The notes under the pieces: generated by a model
What the model was told of the DNA's origin: nothing
Seen by the model: the letters and a program-made list of their open reading frames with translations, nothing else
Databases searched by the model: none
DNA from: Bradyrhizobium sp. 170
GTDB taxonomy: Bacteria; Pseudomonadota; Alphaproteobacteria; Rhizobiales; Xanthobacteraceae
Assembly: GCF_023101085.1 (NCBI RefSeq)
Contig: NZ_CP064703.1
Span: 2,542,001 to 2,606,000, forward strand
Direction: 5' to 3'
DNA length: 64,000 nt
Shown here: piece by piece, positions 55,086-63,395 of the stretch
How the letters are laid out: every line of letters begins with the position of its first letter
Position numbering within the stretch: position 1 is the first letter of the stretch
Made by a program: the position numbers and the translations under genes

Positions 55086-56080
55086 AGCCTGGCACCTGTG
55101 TCTGGAAAGCTAGTGTTTGGAGAGCTTGCTCGGTTGCGATGGTATTGCTCGGCATCGCCGGGCCGGCGCGCGCGCAGGACTACCCCTCCAGGGCGATCAC
55201 GGTGGTCGTGCCGTTCCCTCCCGGCGGCGCCAGCGACGTTGTTGCGCGCATCGTCACCAACCAGATGTCGAAGATCCTCGGGCAATCCATCATCATCGAG
55301 AACGTCAGCGGCGCCGGCGGCACCGTCGGCAGCGCGCGCGTGGCGGCCGCCGCACCCGACGGCTATACCCTGCTTGCCGCGGCGATGGGCTCGCATGTCG
55401 CAGCTCCCGTGCTCACGCCGAACCTCAAATACGATCCCGTTGCCGACTTCGTGCCGATCGGCTTCACCGCCCACTCCCCGGCAGTCATCATCGCGCGGAA
55501 GGATTTCCCGGCACAGGACCTCAAGGAGTTCGTCGCAGCGCTGCGCCAGCGTGGCGACGCGGTGAAGCAGGCCCATGGCGGCATCGGTGCGTCCTCGCAT
55601 ATGGCGTGTCTTCTGTTCACGGCGGAAATCGGCGCGAAGCCGGCGCTCGTTGCCTATCGTGGCTCAGGCCCGGCATTGAACGATCTGGTCGGGGGGCACG
55701 TCGACTTCATGTGCGAGCAGTCGGTCAGCGTGGCGGAGTCGGTTTTGGCCGGCTCGGTCAAGGCCTTCGCGGTCTCGGCCGCGAAACGCCTCGAAACGCT
55801 GCCGAATGTTCCGACTGCGAAGGAAGGCGGCATCAACTACGAGATGAGCGTCTGGGCAGGACTGTTTGCGCCAAAGGGCGTTTCGCCCGAAATCATCGCC
55901 AGGCTTTCCGATGCGCTCGACCGGGCGCTTGATGAGGATGCCGTGCGCGAGCGGATTGCCCAGCTCGGCGGCTCGATACCGGCAAAGGACGAACGCAACC
56001 CGGTAGCATTCGATCGATTTGTTCGATCCGAGATCGCACGCTGGTCACCCATTCTTGCTGCGGCCGGAACGGGGAAGTGA
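55082..56080 (+). CDS. Bug-family tripartite tricarboxylate transporter receptor
   Basis: A 332-residue periplasmic receptor with a signal peptide (CSVAMVLLGIAGPARAQD). DYPSRAITVVVPFPPGGASD, NVSGAGGTVGSARVAAAAPD and VAYRGSGPALNDLVGGHVDF are Bug hallmarks; the PPGG and AYRG loops bind dicarboxylates, aromatic carboxylates or nicotinate. No TctA/TctB membrane genes are adjacent. It is translationally coupled to the Gfo/Idh gene, hinting that its ligand is that enzyme's substrate. Confidence 0.92.
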   Translation: MKPGTCVWKASVWRACSVAMVLLGIAGPARAQDYPSRAITVVVPFPPGGASDVVARIVTNQMSKILGQSIIIENVSGAGGTVGSARVAAAAPDGYTLLAAAMGSHVAAPVLTPNLKYDPVADFVPIGFTAHSPAVIIARKDFPAQDLKEFVAALRQRGDAVKQAHGGIGASSHMACLLFTAEIGAKPALVAYRGSGPALNDLVGGHVDFMCEQSVSVAESVLAGSVKAFAVSAAKRLETLPNVPTAKEGGINYEMSVWAGLFAPKGVSPEIIARLSDALDRALDEDAVRERIAQLGGSIPAKDERNPVAFDRFVRSEIARWSPILAAAGTGK

Positions 56081-56115
56081 GGTGTGTGCCGAAGCGGTGG
56101 GTCGGCGAGGACCGC

Positions 56116-56244
56116 TCAGGGCCTCGCCACGAGATAGCCGACCACCACCATCGTTACGGAAATCGTCATGACCACGCCGAGCACGGCGGCGATGATCGCG
56201 GGCAGTTCATGGTTGTCCAGCCATTGTCGCAACGCCCTTACCAT
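56116..56244 (-). CDS. Tiny single-helix membrane protein
   Basis: A 42-residue frame too short for most gene finders: MVRALRQWLDNHELPAIIAA continues as VLGVVMTISVTMVVVGYLVARP. It has a positively charged start, then one long hydrophobic helix. The ribosome site is only a G-rich stretch. It lies between the Bug gene and the thiolase gene, on the opposite strand. Plausible but unproven. Confidence 0.5.
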   Translation of the reverse strand: MVRALRQWLDNHELPAIIAAVLGVVMTISVTMVVVGYLVARP

Positions 56245-56529
56245 CGCACCCCCGACCTGATCTGATTGCCCGCACCTTGCATGCGCGTGACCTCAATAGC
56301 GGCCAATTTCGCTTAGTGAAATAGCCGGCTCATGCGCCTTTCGTCGCGCATCGGGCGTGTCGCTGTCAGAACGCCAGCCGCGGCCTTGCCGAAGGACATG
56401 CGTTGTGCAAATCCCGGCGCCGAGCCGGCTTCGCGGTTTCATACTTTTCCGTCCGCCGGAATTCGGGTTTTTGCTACACACGGGCTGGGCTCCAGTCCAT
56501 ACTGGCCGCATCAAAGGGAGGTCTTCAAA

Positions 56530-57702
56530 ATGCGTGAAGCTGTTATCGTTTCCTATGCACGTACCGGGCTGGCAAAGTCCGGCCGCGGCGGGTTCAACAT
56601 CACCCCGCCGATGTCGATGGCGGCCCACGCCATCAAGCACGCCGTCGAGCGCGCCGGCGTCGAGAAGGAATATGTCGAGGACTGCTATCTCGGCAATTGC
56701 GCGCATGGCGCCCCGAATATCGGCCGTCAGGCCGCGCTGCTCGCCGGCATGCCGAAGTCGACCGCCGGCGTTTCCGTGAATCGCTTCTGCTCGTCGGGAC
56801 TGCAGACCATCGCGATGGCCGCCAACTCGATCCGCTCCGATGGCGCCGACTGCATCGTCGCCGGCGGCGTCGAGAGCATCTCGATCCCCGGCGGCGGCTC
56901 GCCCAAGGAATCGATCGATGCTGAGCTGCTCAAGGCTGCGCCCGACATCTTCATGGCGATGATCGACACCGCCGATATCGTCGCCGAGCGCTACAAGCTC
57001 AGCCGGGAATACCAGGACGAATACTCGCTGGAATCGCAGCGCCGCATGGCGGCCGCCCAGCAGGCCAACAAGTTCAAGGACGAAATCGTCCCGATGAAGA
57101 CCAGGATGAAGGTGGTCGACAAGGCGACGAAAGCGGAAAGCATCGTCGACTACACCGTCGACCGCGACGAGTGCAATCGCCCCGAGACCACCATGGAAGG
57201 CCTCACCAAGCTCGAGCCCGTCAAGGGCCCCGGCAAGTTCGTCACCGCCGGCAACGCCAGCCAGCTTTCGGACGGTGCGGCGGCAGTCGTTCTGATGGAA
57301 GCCAAGGACGCCGAGAAGCGCGGTCTCAATCCGCTCGGCCGGTTCGTCGCCTGGGCGGCGGCGGGCTGCGAGCCGGACGAGATGGGCATCGGCCCGATCT
57401 ACGCCGTGCCGAAACTGTTGAAGCGCCATGGCCTGAAGATCGACGATATCGATCTCTGGGAGCTCAATGAGGCCTTCGCCAGCCAGTGCCTCTATTCGCG
57501 CGACAAGCTCGGCATCGATCCCGAGAAGTACAACGTCAATGGCGGCTCGATCGCGATCGGCCACCCGTTCGGCATGACCGGCGCGCGTCTGACCGGCCAC
57601 ATCCTGCAGGAAGGCCGCCGGCGCAAGGCCAAGTGGGGCGTCGTCACGATGTGCATCGGCGGCGGCCAGGGCGGCGCGGGCCTGTTCGAGATCTATAGCT
57701 GA
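56530..57702 (+). CDS. Acetyl-CoA C-acyltransferase (thiolase)
   Basis: A 390-residue thiolase. The nucleophilic Cys is in VNRFCSSGLQTIA; GGVESIS, LNEAFASQ, the catalytic His in IAIGHPFGMTGARLTG, and the second Cys in TMCIGGGQGGAGLFE are intact. It cleaves 3-ketoacyl-CoA or condenses acetyl-CoA units, so it would serve fatty-acid or aromatic-acid beta-oxidation. GGAGG lies ten bases before the ATG at 56530. The frame is open to 56332. It is a single gene, followed by a terminator. Confidence 0.93.
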   Translation: MREAVIVSYARTGLAKSGRGGFNITPPMSMAAHAIKHAVERAGVEKEYVEDCYLGNCAHGAPNIGRQAALLAGMPKSTAGVSVNRFCSSGLQTIAMAANSIRSDGADCIVAGGVESISIPGGGSPKESIDAELLKAAPDIFMAMIDTADIVAERYKLSREYQDEYSLESQRRMAAAQQANKFKDEIVPMKTRMKVVDKATKAESIVDYTVDRDECNRPETTMEGLTKLEPVKGPGKFVTAGNASQLSDGAAAVVLMEAKDAEKRGLNPLGRFVAWAAAGCEPDEMGIGPIYAVPKLLKRHGLKIDDIDLWELNEAFASQCLYSRDKLGIDPEKYNVNGGSIAIGHPFGMTGARLTGHILQEGRRRKAKWGVVTMCIGGGQGGAGLFEIYS

Positions 57703-57752
57703 GGATTTGCCGAACGGCGCGTTACAGAGAAAGCGCTCGTAACAAAGAAAAT

Positions 57753-57774
57753 GGCTCCGCGAGGAGCCGTTTTC
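57753..57774 (+). terminator. Intrinsic terminator
   Basis: Stem GGCTCC/GGAGCC with GCGA loop, followed by GTTTTC, 50 bases after the thiolase stop. Confidence 0.6.
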
Positions 57775-57808
57775 CGTTTGACACCTCGTTACGTTCGAGG
57801 CCTCGGCC

Positions 57809-58042
57809 TCAGTAGCGATGCTTCTTGATGATCACGACCTTGTCGCCGCGATGACCATGCCGCCATCCGCGATGGTAGCCGCGGTCGCGATGGCCTCGGA
57901 ATTCGGCACGCGCGCCATAGCCATGATGATGATGACCGTGATAGCCGCCACGCTTGATCACGACGGTCTCGGCGCTCGCAATCGACGGCGCCGCGATGAT
58001 GAGCGCGCCGAGTGCGGCGATAACGTATCCAAGCTTCTTCAT
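57809..58042 (-). CDS. Small secreted His/Gly-rich protein
   Basis: A 77-residue protein with a signal peptide (MKKLGYVIAALGALIIAAPSIASA). The mature part is rich in His, Gly, Arg and Lys (GGYHGHHHHGYGARAEFRGH, then RGWRHGHRGDKVVIIKKHRY), suggesting metal or polyanion binding. GAGGAG precedes the ATG at 58042. Similar short proteins occur often in Bradyrhizobium; function unknown. Confidence 0.78.
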   Translation of the reverse strand: MKKLGYVIAALGALIIAAPSIASAETVVIKRGGYHGHHHHGYGARAEFRGHRDRGYHRGWRHGHRGDKVVIIKKHRY

Positions 58043-58383
58043 TCCAATGCTCCTCAATTGATCGAAGATAAAACTTCAAGTCGCAAGGAACGTTCCTGCG
58101 GAACTTCAAGAGAATTCTGAACGCCTGTTCAGATGCGCGCGTCGCGCGCGTCGGCAGTACGACTTTTTGTAGGATGGGTGGAGCGAAGCGATACCCATCA
58201 ACGCCAGCGTTTGTGGGCGATGGGTTTCGCTTCGCTCTACCCATCCTACGAAACGCGCTGGTCTGCCCACTCCGGGATGATCGGCACGACCGTTGGTTTT
58301 GCGTGGGACGATGCACGCCCTGCTTGCGGAACGCCGGTGCCCGGCGCATCATCGAATCATAAAAACACAGGGGGAGCGTTGCC
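58043..58383. other. Divergent gap with a hairpin repeat
   Basis: About 340 bases between the His/Gly-rich gene (minus) and the amidohydrolase (plus). It holds the variant hairpin repeat at 58169-58249; the rest shows no gene and must contain both promoters. Confidence 0.5.
58169..58249. repeat. Hairpin repeat, variant of family A
   Basis: Inverted arms with core GGATGGGTGGAGCGAAGCG, related in design to family A but with a different stem sequence. It sits in a divergent intergenic region, so it cannot simply be a terminator. Confidence 0.85.
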
Positions 58384-59664
58384 ATGAGCGGGGTTTCACG
58401 CCGTCATTTTCTGAGTCTGACCGGCTCGGCTGCGGTCGCGGCCATGTCCGGCGCCGCCAACGCCGCGATGGGGCCGAACGACAAGTTCGATCTCGTGATC
58501 AAGGGCGGCGACGTGCTCGACCCGAGCCAGTCGCTGCGCGGAAAACGCGACATCGGGATTCGCTGGGGCGTGATCGAGGCCGTCGAGAACGAGATTCCGG
58601 CCGCCCGTGCCGCCAAGACCATCGACGCCTCGGGCAAGCTTGTAACACCTGGCCTGATCGATCTGCATTCCCACGTTTACCCCTACGGCTCTGCGATCGG
58701 CATTCCCGCCGACGAACTGGTGCAGGCGCAGGCCACCACCACGGTGGTGTCGGCGGGCGATGCCGGCGTCAACAATCTCTCCGCGCTGCGGCGCTACATC
58801 GTGGCGCAATCGCGAGCGCGGATTTACGCCTTCGTCCACATCGCCAACAACGGCCTGTCCGGCTTCCCGGTCGCCGAGCTTTACAACATCGACTACGCGC
58901 AAGTGGAGGCCTGCGCGATGGCGCTGGCCGAAAATCCGGATTTCCTGCTCGGCGTGAAGGTCAGGATGTCGGAGAACGTCATTGCCAGGCATGGTCTCGA
59001 GCCGCTGAAGCGCGCCATCAAGGCCTGCGAGATGTGCGGCTGGCCGGCCAAGATGATGGTGCATATCGGCGGCGTCGAGACCAGGGAGCTGATGTCGGAG
59101 ATTCTCGACCTGCTGCGCCCGGGCGATGTGCTGACCCATTGCTATTCCGGCGCGCCGAACATCGCGGGCGTCTTCACCAACATCGTGCAGGATGGAAAAC
59201 TGTTGCCGGCGGCGCTGTCCGCCAAGCAGCGCGGCGTGATGTTCGATGTCGGCCATGGCGGCGGCAGTTTTGACTTCACGGTAGCGGAGGTGGCGATCCC
59301 GGGCGGCTGTACGCCGGACACGATCTCCTCCGACATCCATGTCTTCTCCGGCAATTCGCCGGGCATGCCTTATCTGCCGAACGTCATGGGCAAGTTCATT
59401 CCGCTCGGCCTTACACTGGAGCAGGTGGTGGCGGCAGCGACCGTGACGCCTGCGAAAATCATCAACCGTGCGCCGAAGATCGGCACGCTGCAGATCGGGG
59501 CGCCCGGCGATGTCGCGATCATGGAACTGGTGGAGGCGCAGACCTCGTTCGTCGACACCCGCAACAACAAGCGCGAGGGCAAGCTGTTGCTTAAACCGGT
59601 GCAGACCGTGATCAACGGCGTGCCGTTCGGCCGGCCGTATCAGGCACCGTTCGCGGTGCGCTAG
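58384..59664 (+). CDS. Amidohydrolase/deacetylase family metallohydrolase
   Basis: A 426-residue amidohydrolase with a Tat-type leader (VSRRHFLSLTGSAAVAAM). It has DLVIKGGDVLDPSQSLRGKR, the metal motif PGLIDLHSHVYPYG (HxH), LGVKVRMSE with the bridging Lys, MVHIGG, LTHCYSG, DVGHGGGSFDF and TISSDIHVF. It matches the periplasmic-or-cytosolic deacetylase type of this superfamily. Likely substrate is an N-acyl or lactam compound; unknown. It ends one base before the convergent EamA gene. Confidence 0.88.
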   Translation: MSGVSRRHFLSLTGSAAVAAMSGAANAAMGPNDKFDLVIKGGDVLDPSQSLRGKRDIGIRWGVIEAVENEIPAARAAKTIDASGKLVTPGLIDLHSHVYPYGSAIGIPADELVQAQATTTVVSAGDAGVNNLSALRRYIVAQSRARIYAFVHIANNGLSGFPVAELYNIDYAQVEACAMALAENPDFLLGVKVRMSENVIARHGLEPLKRAIKACEMCGWPAKMMVHIGGVETRELMSEILDLLRPGDVLTHCYSGAPNIAGVFTNIVQDGKLLPAALSAKQRGVMFDVGHGGGSFDFTVAEVAIPGGCTPDTISSDIHVFSGNSPGMPYLPNVMGKFIPLGLTLEQVVAAATVTPAKIINRAPKIGTLQIGAPGDVAIMELVEAQTSFVDTRNNKREGKLLLKPVQTVINGVPFGRPYQAPFAVR

Positions 59665-60534
59665 TCAGCGCTGCGAACGGCTGTCGCCGACGATGTCGGC
59701 AATGACGGCGCCCATGACCAGGGCGCCGCCGACGAGAACCCGCAGCGTCGGGACCTCGCCAAATCCCACCCATATCCAGAACGGCATCAGCGGCGTCTCC
59801 AGCGTGGAGATCAGGGCGGCCTGGCCCGACGGCAGCAGGCGCGAGCCGAGGAAGAACAGCGTGAGGCCGAGGGCGACCTGAAAGCATCCGAACATCGCGA
59901 GAATGAGCAGGTCGAACCCGGTTATCGCAGTTATTCCGTGGGCGAAGGGAATGCTGATAACGCTGCCCAGGATGTTCGACATCGCGGCAGCGGCGACCAT
60001 CGATGTGTTCTTGTGCCGCCGCACCATGACCGTCATCGCCGCGATCGCCAGCGCCATGAAGCAGGCGAGGGCGATACCGATGACGTCGGAGCCGGCGCGT
60101 GCGTTACCGACGATGATCATGACGCCGCAGAGCGCCACGATGCTCGCCAGCATAGTTCGCAGGTGGGGGATTTCCCGCAGCCATATGCAGGCCAGCGCCG
60201 CCGCGAGGAAGGGACCCGTCGCGATGATGATGGCGACATTGGATACATCCGTGAGCTGCAACGAAGGGATGAAGGCGATCATCGCCAATGTCGAAAACGA
60301 CGCGACGAGCCAGCCGTTCTTGTCCATCCTGGTCAGATCGCGCAGGGCGGCACGACCCTGCAACAGCACCATCAAGACCATGATCATGCCGCCGCCGAAC
60401 AATCCGCGCCAGAACAGGATGGTCCAGGAATCATAGGGAAGCAGCCGCGTGAAGAACGGCGCCGTGCTCCACGCGATGGCGGCGGCGACAACAAGGGCAA
60501 TGCCCAAGCGATGCTGGGAGCGTACCTCCGCCAA
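59665..60534 (-). CDS. EamA/DMT family transporter
   Basis: A 289-residue protein with ten membrane helices. The first half has AIAWSTAPFFTRLLPYDSWT and FWRGLFGGGMIMVLMVLLQG; the second has SRLLPSGQAALISTLETPLM, then IWVGFGEVPTLRVLVGGALV. It lies five bases after the FAD-monooxygenase gene, so the two share a transcript; the permease may move the monooxygenase's substrate or product. Confidence 0.87.
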   Translation of the reverse strand: MAEVRSQHRLGIALVVAAAIAWSTAPFFTRLLPYDSWTILFWRGLFGGGMIMVLMVLLQGRAALRDLTRMDKNGWLVASFSTLAMIAFIPSLQLTDVSNVAIIIATGPFLAAALACIWLREIPHLRTMLASIVALCGVMIIVGNARAGSDVIGIALACFMALAIAAMTVMVRRHKNTSMVAAAAMSNILGSVISIPFAHGITAITGFDLLILAMFGCFQVALGLTLFFLGSRLLPSGQAALISTLETPLMPFWIWVGFGEVPTLRVLVGGALVMGAVIADIVGDSRSQR

Positions 60535-60539
60535 GGGAA

Positions 60540-62231
60540 TTAATCCGGGTCGCGGTTGGAGCTTCGGCCGAGCAGCTTGTCGACGAGGTGCGCTGGATCG
60601 TCAGGGATGGCGTCGCCGCGCCAGGCGATGTGCTGATCGGTGCGCGCAAGAATGAGTTTGTGGCCGCTGGGCGGTTGCGCTGGGGAAATATCGACGATGT
60701 TGAACGGCACGCCGCTGCTGCGCATCGCGTCGGCCAATGGCGCAACTGCAGCATCCGGATCATAACGCAACAGCGTGTAGCCCGGGCCAAGCGCATCATA
60801 GACCGGCCGTCCGTCGGCCAGCTTCGCGAACGGAAGCCGGCAGCCCGGCGTCGAGGACGGCGTGAAATCCGCCATCGTAAAACCCGGCTGTTCGGCGCCG
60901 TCATAGGCGATGATCGGGGAGCGGTCGTAGAAATAGCCGAAGTTGAGGCCGGCGCAGCAATATTGCTGCACGTTCAGATCATAGGCGGCTTGCCCCACCT
61001 GCTTGCGGACGGCGTCGCCTTGCGGCCCCGGCTGCTCGATTTCCTCGGGAACGGTGCGGCGCTGGCTCAGCACCTTGCCCGCCATCTCCATCGCAAAGCG
61101 GGACACCTGTTCGGTGATGGGAAGGCGCTCGGCCTCATAGGCATCGAGGATGGCGATGTCGGCCCACCCTTGCAGATAGGCCGCCAGCAACCACGCGAGG
61201 TTCGTTGCGTCCGCGATCCCGGCATTCATGCCGTAGCCGGCATAGGGCATCCACAAATGCGCGGCGTCGCCGCAGATGAACGCGCGGCCCTTGCGAAACC
61301 GGTCGGCGACCAGGCGGCGGCCGACCCAGTCCTCCTTGCTCAGCACCTCGTATTCGAAATCGGGGCCGACGCCAAGGATGGCGCGGATCGAGGCGTCGCG
61401 ATCGACGGATTCGAAGGTCTCGTCTTCGCGATTGAGGTGGTTATGGATCAGCCATTTTTCGCGGCCGTCGATCGCGACCACCGTGCCGCAGCGCCGCGGA
61501 TTGAGCGACAGCGTCATCCAGGCGGGCTGGTCCATCAGGGCAAGCAGGCCGGGCGCGTGTATATAGGTCGATTGCACGCGCTGGATGATCGGCGTTCCCT
61601 GCAGATTGGCGTCGATCGCCTTGCGGACGAGCGAACGCGCGCCGTCGCAGCCGACGATGAAATCGGCATGAATCTGGAAGGCTGTTCCGGTATCGAGATT
61701 CCGGACGGTCGCAACGATGCCGTCATTGCCTTCGCTGAAATCCTCGAACGCGGTGCGGTTCAGAATCTGAAGTTCGTCGATATCAGCGGCGTGCGCGAAC
61801 AGCACGGGTTCCATGTAGATCTGATTGATGCGGTGCGGCGGCTCGGCCGTCGGCCAATCGGTGTCCGGCCCGCCGGTCGCGGTATAGCGATCGCGCCGGC
61901 AGGGAATCAGGATGCGCGAGAGCTCGATGCCCGTTGCCGTGGTGCGGTAAGAGCAATCGTTGGGGTAGTCGGCCGGCAATCCCGCGTCGCGCAGCTTCTG
62001 CGCCAGTCCAAGCCTGCGAAAAATCTCCATCGAACGCGACGACACATGGTTGCACTTCACGCTCGGCGGTTCCCCGGCGGCGCGTGTTTCCACGACAGTG
62101 ACGGAAATTCCACGCAGCGCGAGGTCCATCGCGAGCGTGAGGCCAACCGGACCGGCGCCGACCACGAGAACGCGGGTCTTCATCTTCTGGCTCGCGGCCT
62201 TGTCGCTTGCTGCGCTGGGACGATCATGCAT
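60540..62231 (-). CDS. FAD-dependent aromatic monooxygenase (MhpA/PheA family)
   Basis: A 563-residue flavin hydroxylase. The FAD motifs are VLVVGAGPVGLTLAMDLALR near the N-terminus, DG in FIVGCDGARSLVRKAI, and GDAAHLWMPYAGYGMNAGIA. The C-terminal thioredoxin-like extension is typical of MhpA/phenol-hydroxylase types, which hydroxylate aromatic rings with NAD(P)H and O2. The ATG at 62231 is used; an ATG at 62183 (MKTRVLVV) is possible. It is divergent from the second Bug receptor across 37 bases, and cotranscribed with EamA. Confidence 0.88.
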   Translation of the reverse strand: MHDRPSAASDKAASQKMKTRVLVVGAGPVGLTLAMDLALRGISVTVVETRAAGEPPSVKCNHVSSRSMEIFRRLGLAQKLRDAGLPADYPNDCSYRTTATGIELSRILIPCRRDRYTATGGPDTDWPTAEPPHRINQIYMEPVLFAHAADIDELQILNRTAFEDFSEGNDGIVATVRNLDTGTAFQIHADFIVGCDGARSLVRKAIDANLQGTPIIQRVQSTYIHAPGLLALMDQPAWMTLSLNPRRCGTVVAIDGREKWLIHNHLNREDETFESVDRDASIRAILGVGPDFEYEVLSKEDWVGRRLVADRFRKGRAFICGDAAHLWMPYAGYGMNAGIADATNLAWLLAAYLQGWADIAILDAYEAERLPITEQVSRFAMEMAGKVLSQRRTVPEEIEQPGPQGDAVRKQVGQAAYDLNVQQYCCAGLNFGYFYDRSPIIAYDGAEQPGFTMADFTPSSTPGCRLPFAKLADGRPVYDALGPGYTLLRYDPDAAVAPLADAMRSSGVPFNIVDISPAQPPSGHKLILARTDQHIAWRGDAIPDDPAHLVDKLLGRSSNRDPD

Positions 62232-62268
62232 AACTGACAGCCGCAAAAAAAATCATCGGGGGACCTGC
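62232..62268. promoter_or_regulatory. Compact divergent promoter region
   Basis: Only 37 bases separate the monooxygenase and Bug starts, including a run of eight A residues at 62245-62252. The promoters must overlap or lie within the coding ends. Confidence 0.45.
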
Positions 62269-63255
62269 ATGTTTCCGTCGATCCGGCGAGCCTTAATCGG
62301 GGCCCTTGTTGCCGCCTTGTCGCTGTCGTTATCGGCGATTGAAGCAGCAAACGCATATCCTGATCAACCGATCAAGATCATCGTGACGTTTCCGCCCGGC
62401 GGCAGTGCCGATATCGTGATCCGCGCCCTTCAGCCGTTGCTGTCGGAGACGCTGCGTCAGCCTGTTGTCATCGAGAACAGGGCAGGGGCAGGCGGCAATA
62501 TCGGCATCGCGGCCGTGGCGCAGGCCGCGCCTGACGGATACACGCTCGGCGTGGCCGCGGCCGGCGTGCTGACCGTCAATCCCCACCTTAATCGCGCGGC
62601 GATGTCGTTCGATCCGGTCAAGGATCTCGCGCCGGTCACGCTGCTGGCGGAAATCCCGTTCGTGCTGGTGTCCTCGCCACAGTCGGCCATTGCCTCGGTC
62701 GCAGACCTCATCGCCAAGGCCAAGGCGCAACCGCAGGGCCTGTCGATCGGCCATGGCGGCAACGGCACGGCGATGCACCTGACCTCGGCGTTGTTCAACC
62801 AGAAGGCCGGCGTCGGAGTTCAATTGATCGCCTATCGCGGCACCGCGCCGGCGACAACGGACGTTCTTGCCGGCCACGTCCCGCTGGCGGTGCTGGATAT
62901 TCCCGCATCCAAACAATTGATCGGCGACGGCAAGTTGAAGGCGCTCGGGGTTTCCGCCGCCAAGCGCGTCGCCTTCCTGCCCGATGTGCCAACCTTGGCC
63001 GAGCAGGGCCTGAGCGGATTCGAATCCGTCGGCTGGTTTGGGATCGTCGCGCCCGCCGGCACGCCGCCCGAGATCATCAGCACGTTGAATGCCGCCTTCG
63101 TCAAAGCGTTGAGCGATCCCGCCGCGATCGAGAAAATCCGCGTTCTCGGCGCCGAACCCGCACCTACCTCGCCCGAGGCTTTTGCAAAATTCATCCAGAG
63201 CGAAAGCGCGAAATGGGGCAAGCTGATCGCCGATGCCGGGATCAAAAGCGAATGA
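62269..63255 (+). CDS. Bug-family tripartite tricarboxylate transporter receptor
   Basis: A 328-residue receptor with a signal peptide (LIGALVAALSLSLSAIEAANA). YPDQPIKIIVTFPPGGSADI, ENRAGAGGNIGIAAVAQAAP, AYRGTAPATTDVLAGHVPL and AKRVAFLPDVPTLAEQGLSG are Bug motifs. It probably binds an aromatic or dicarboxylic acid handled by the divergent monooxygenase. No TctA/TctB genes are near. ATG at 62269 follows GGGGGACC. Confidence 0.92.
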   Translation: MFPSIRRALIGALVAALSLSLSAIEAANAYPDQPIKIIVTFPPGGSADIVIRALQPLLSETLRQPVVIENRAGAGGNIGIAAVAQAAPDGYTLGVAAAGVLTVNPHLNRAAMSFDPVKDLAPVTLLAEIPFVLVSSPQSAIASVADLIAKAKAQPQGLSIGHGGNGTAMHLTSALFNQKAGVGVQLIAYRGTAPATTDVLAGHVPLAVLDIPASKQLIGDGKLKALGVSAAKRVAFLPDVPTLAEQGLSGFESVGWFGIVAPAGTPPEIISTLNAAFVKALSDPAAIEKIRVLGAEPAPTSPEAFAKFIQSESAKWGKLIADAGIKSE

Positions 63256-63292
63256 ATCAAATACTGCGCCGGAGGCGGTGGCAGCTAAAAGC

Positions 63293-63375
63293 TGGATTGC
63301 TTCGTCGCTAACGCTCCTCGCAATGACATTGAAGCAGTCATACTCCCGTCATTGCGAGCGAAGCGAAGCAATCCA
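63293..63375. repeat. Hairpin repeat family B, copy 2 (diverged)
   Basis: The right arm carries the same GCGAGCGAAGCGAAGCAAT core as copy 1; the left arm has a short insertion. It lies between the convergent Bug and aminotransferase genes, where it could terminate both. Confidence 0.85.
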
Positions 63376-63395
63376 TAGCGCGGCATAGTAAGGAG

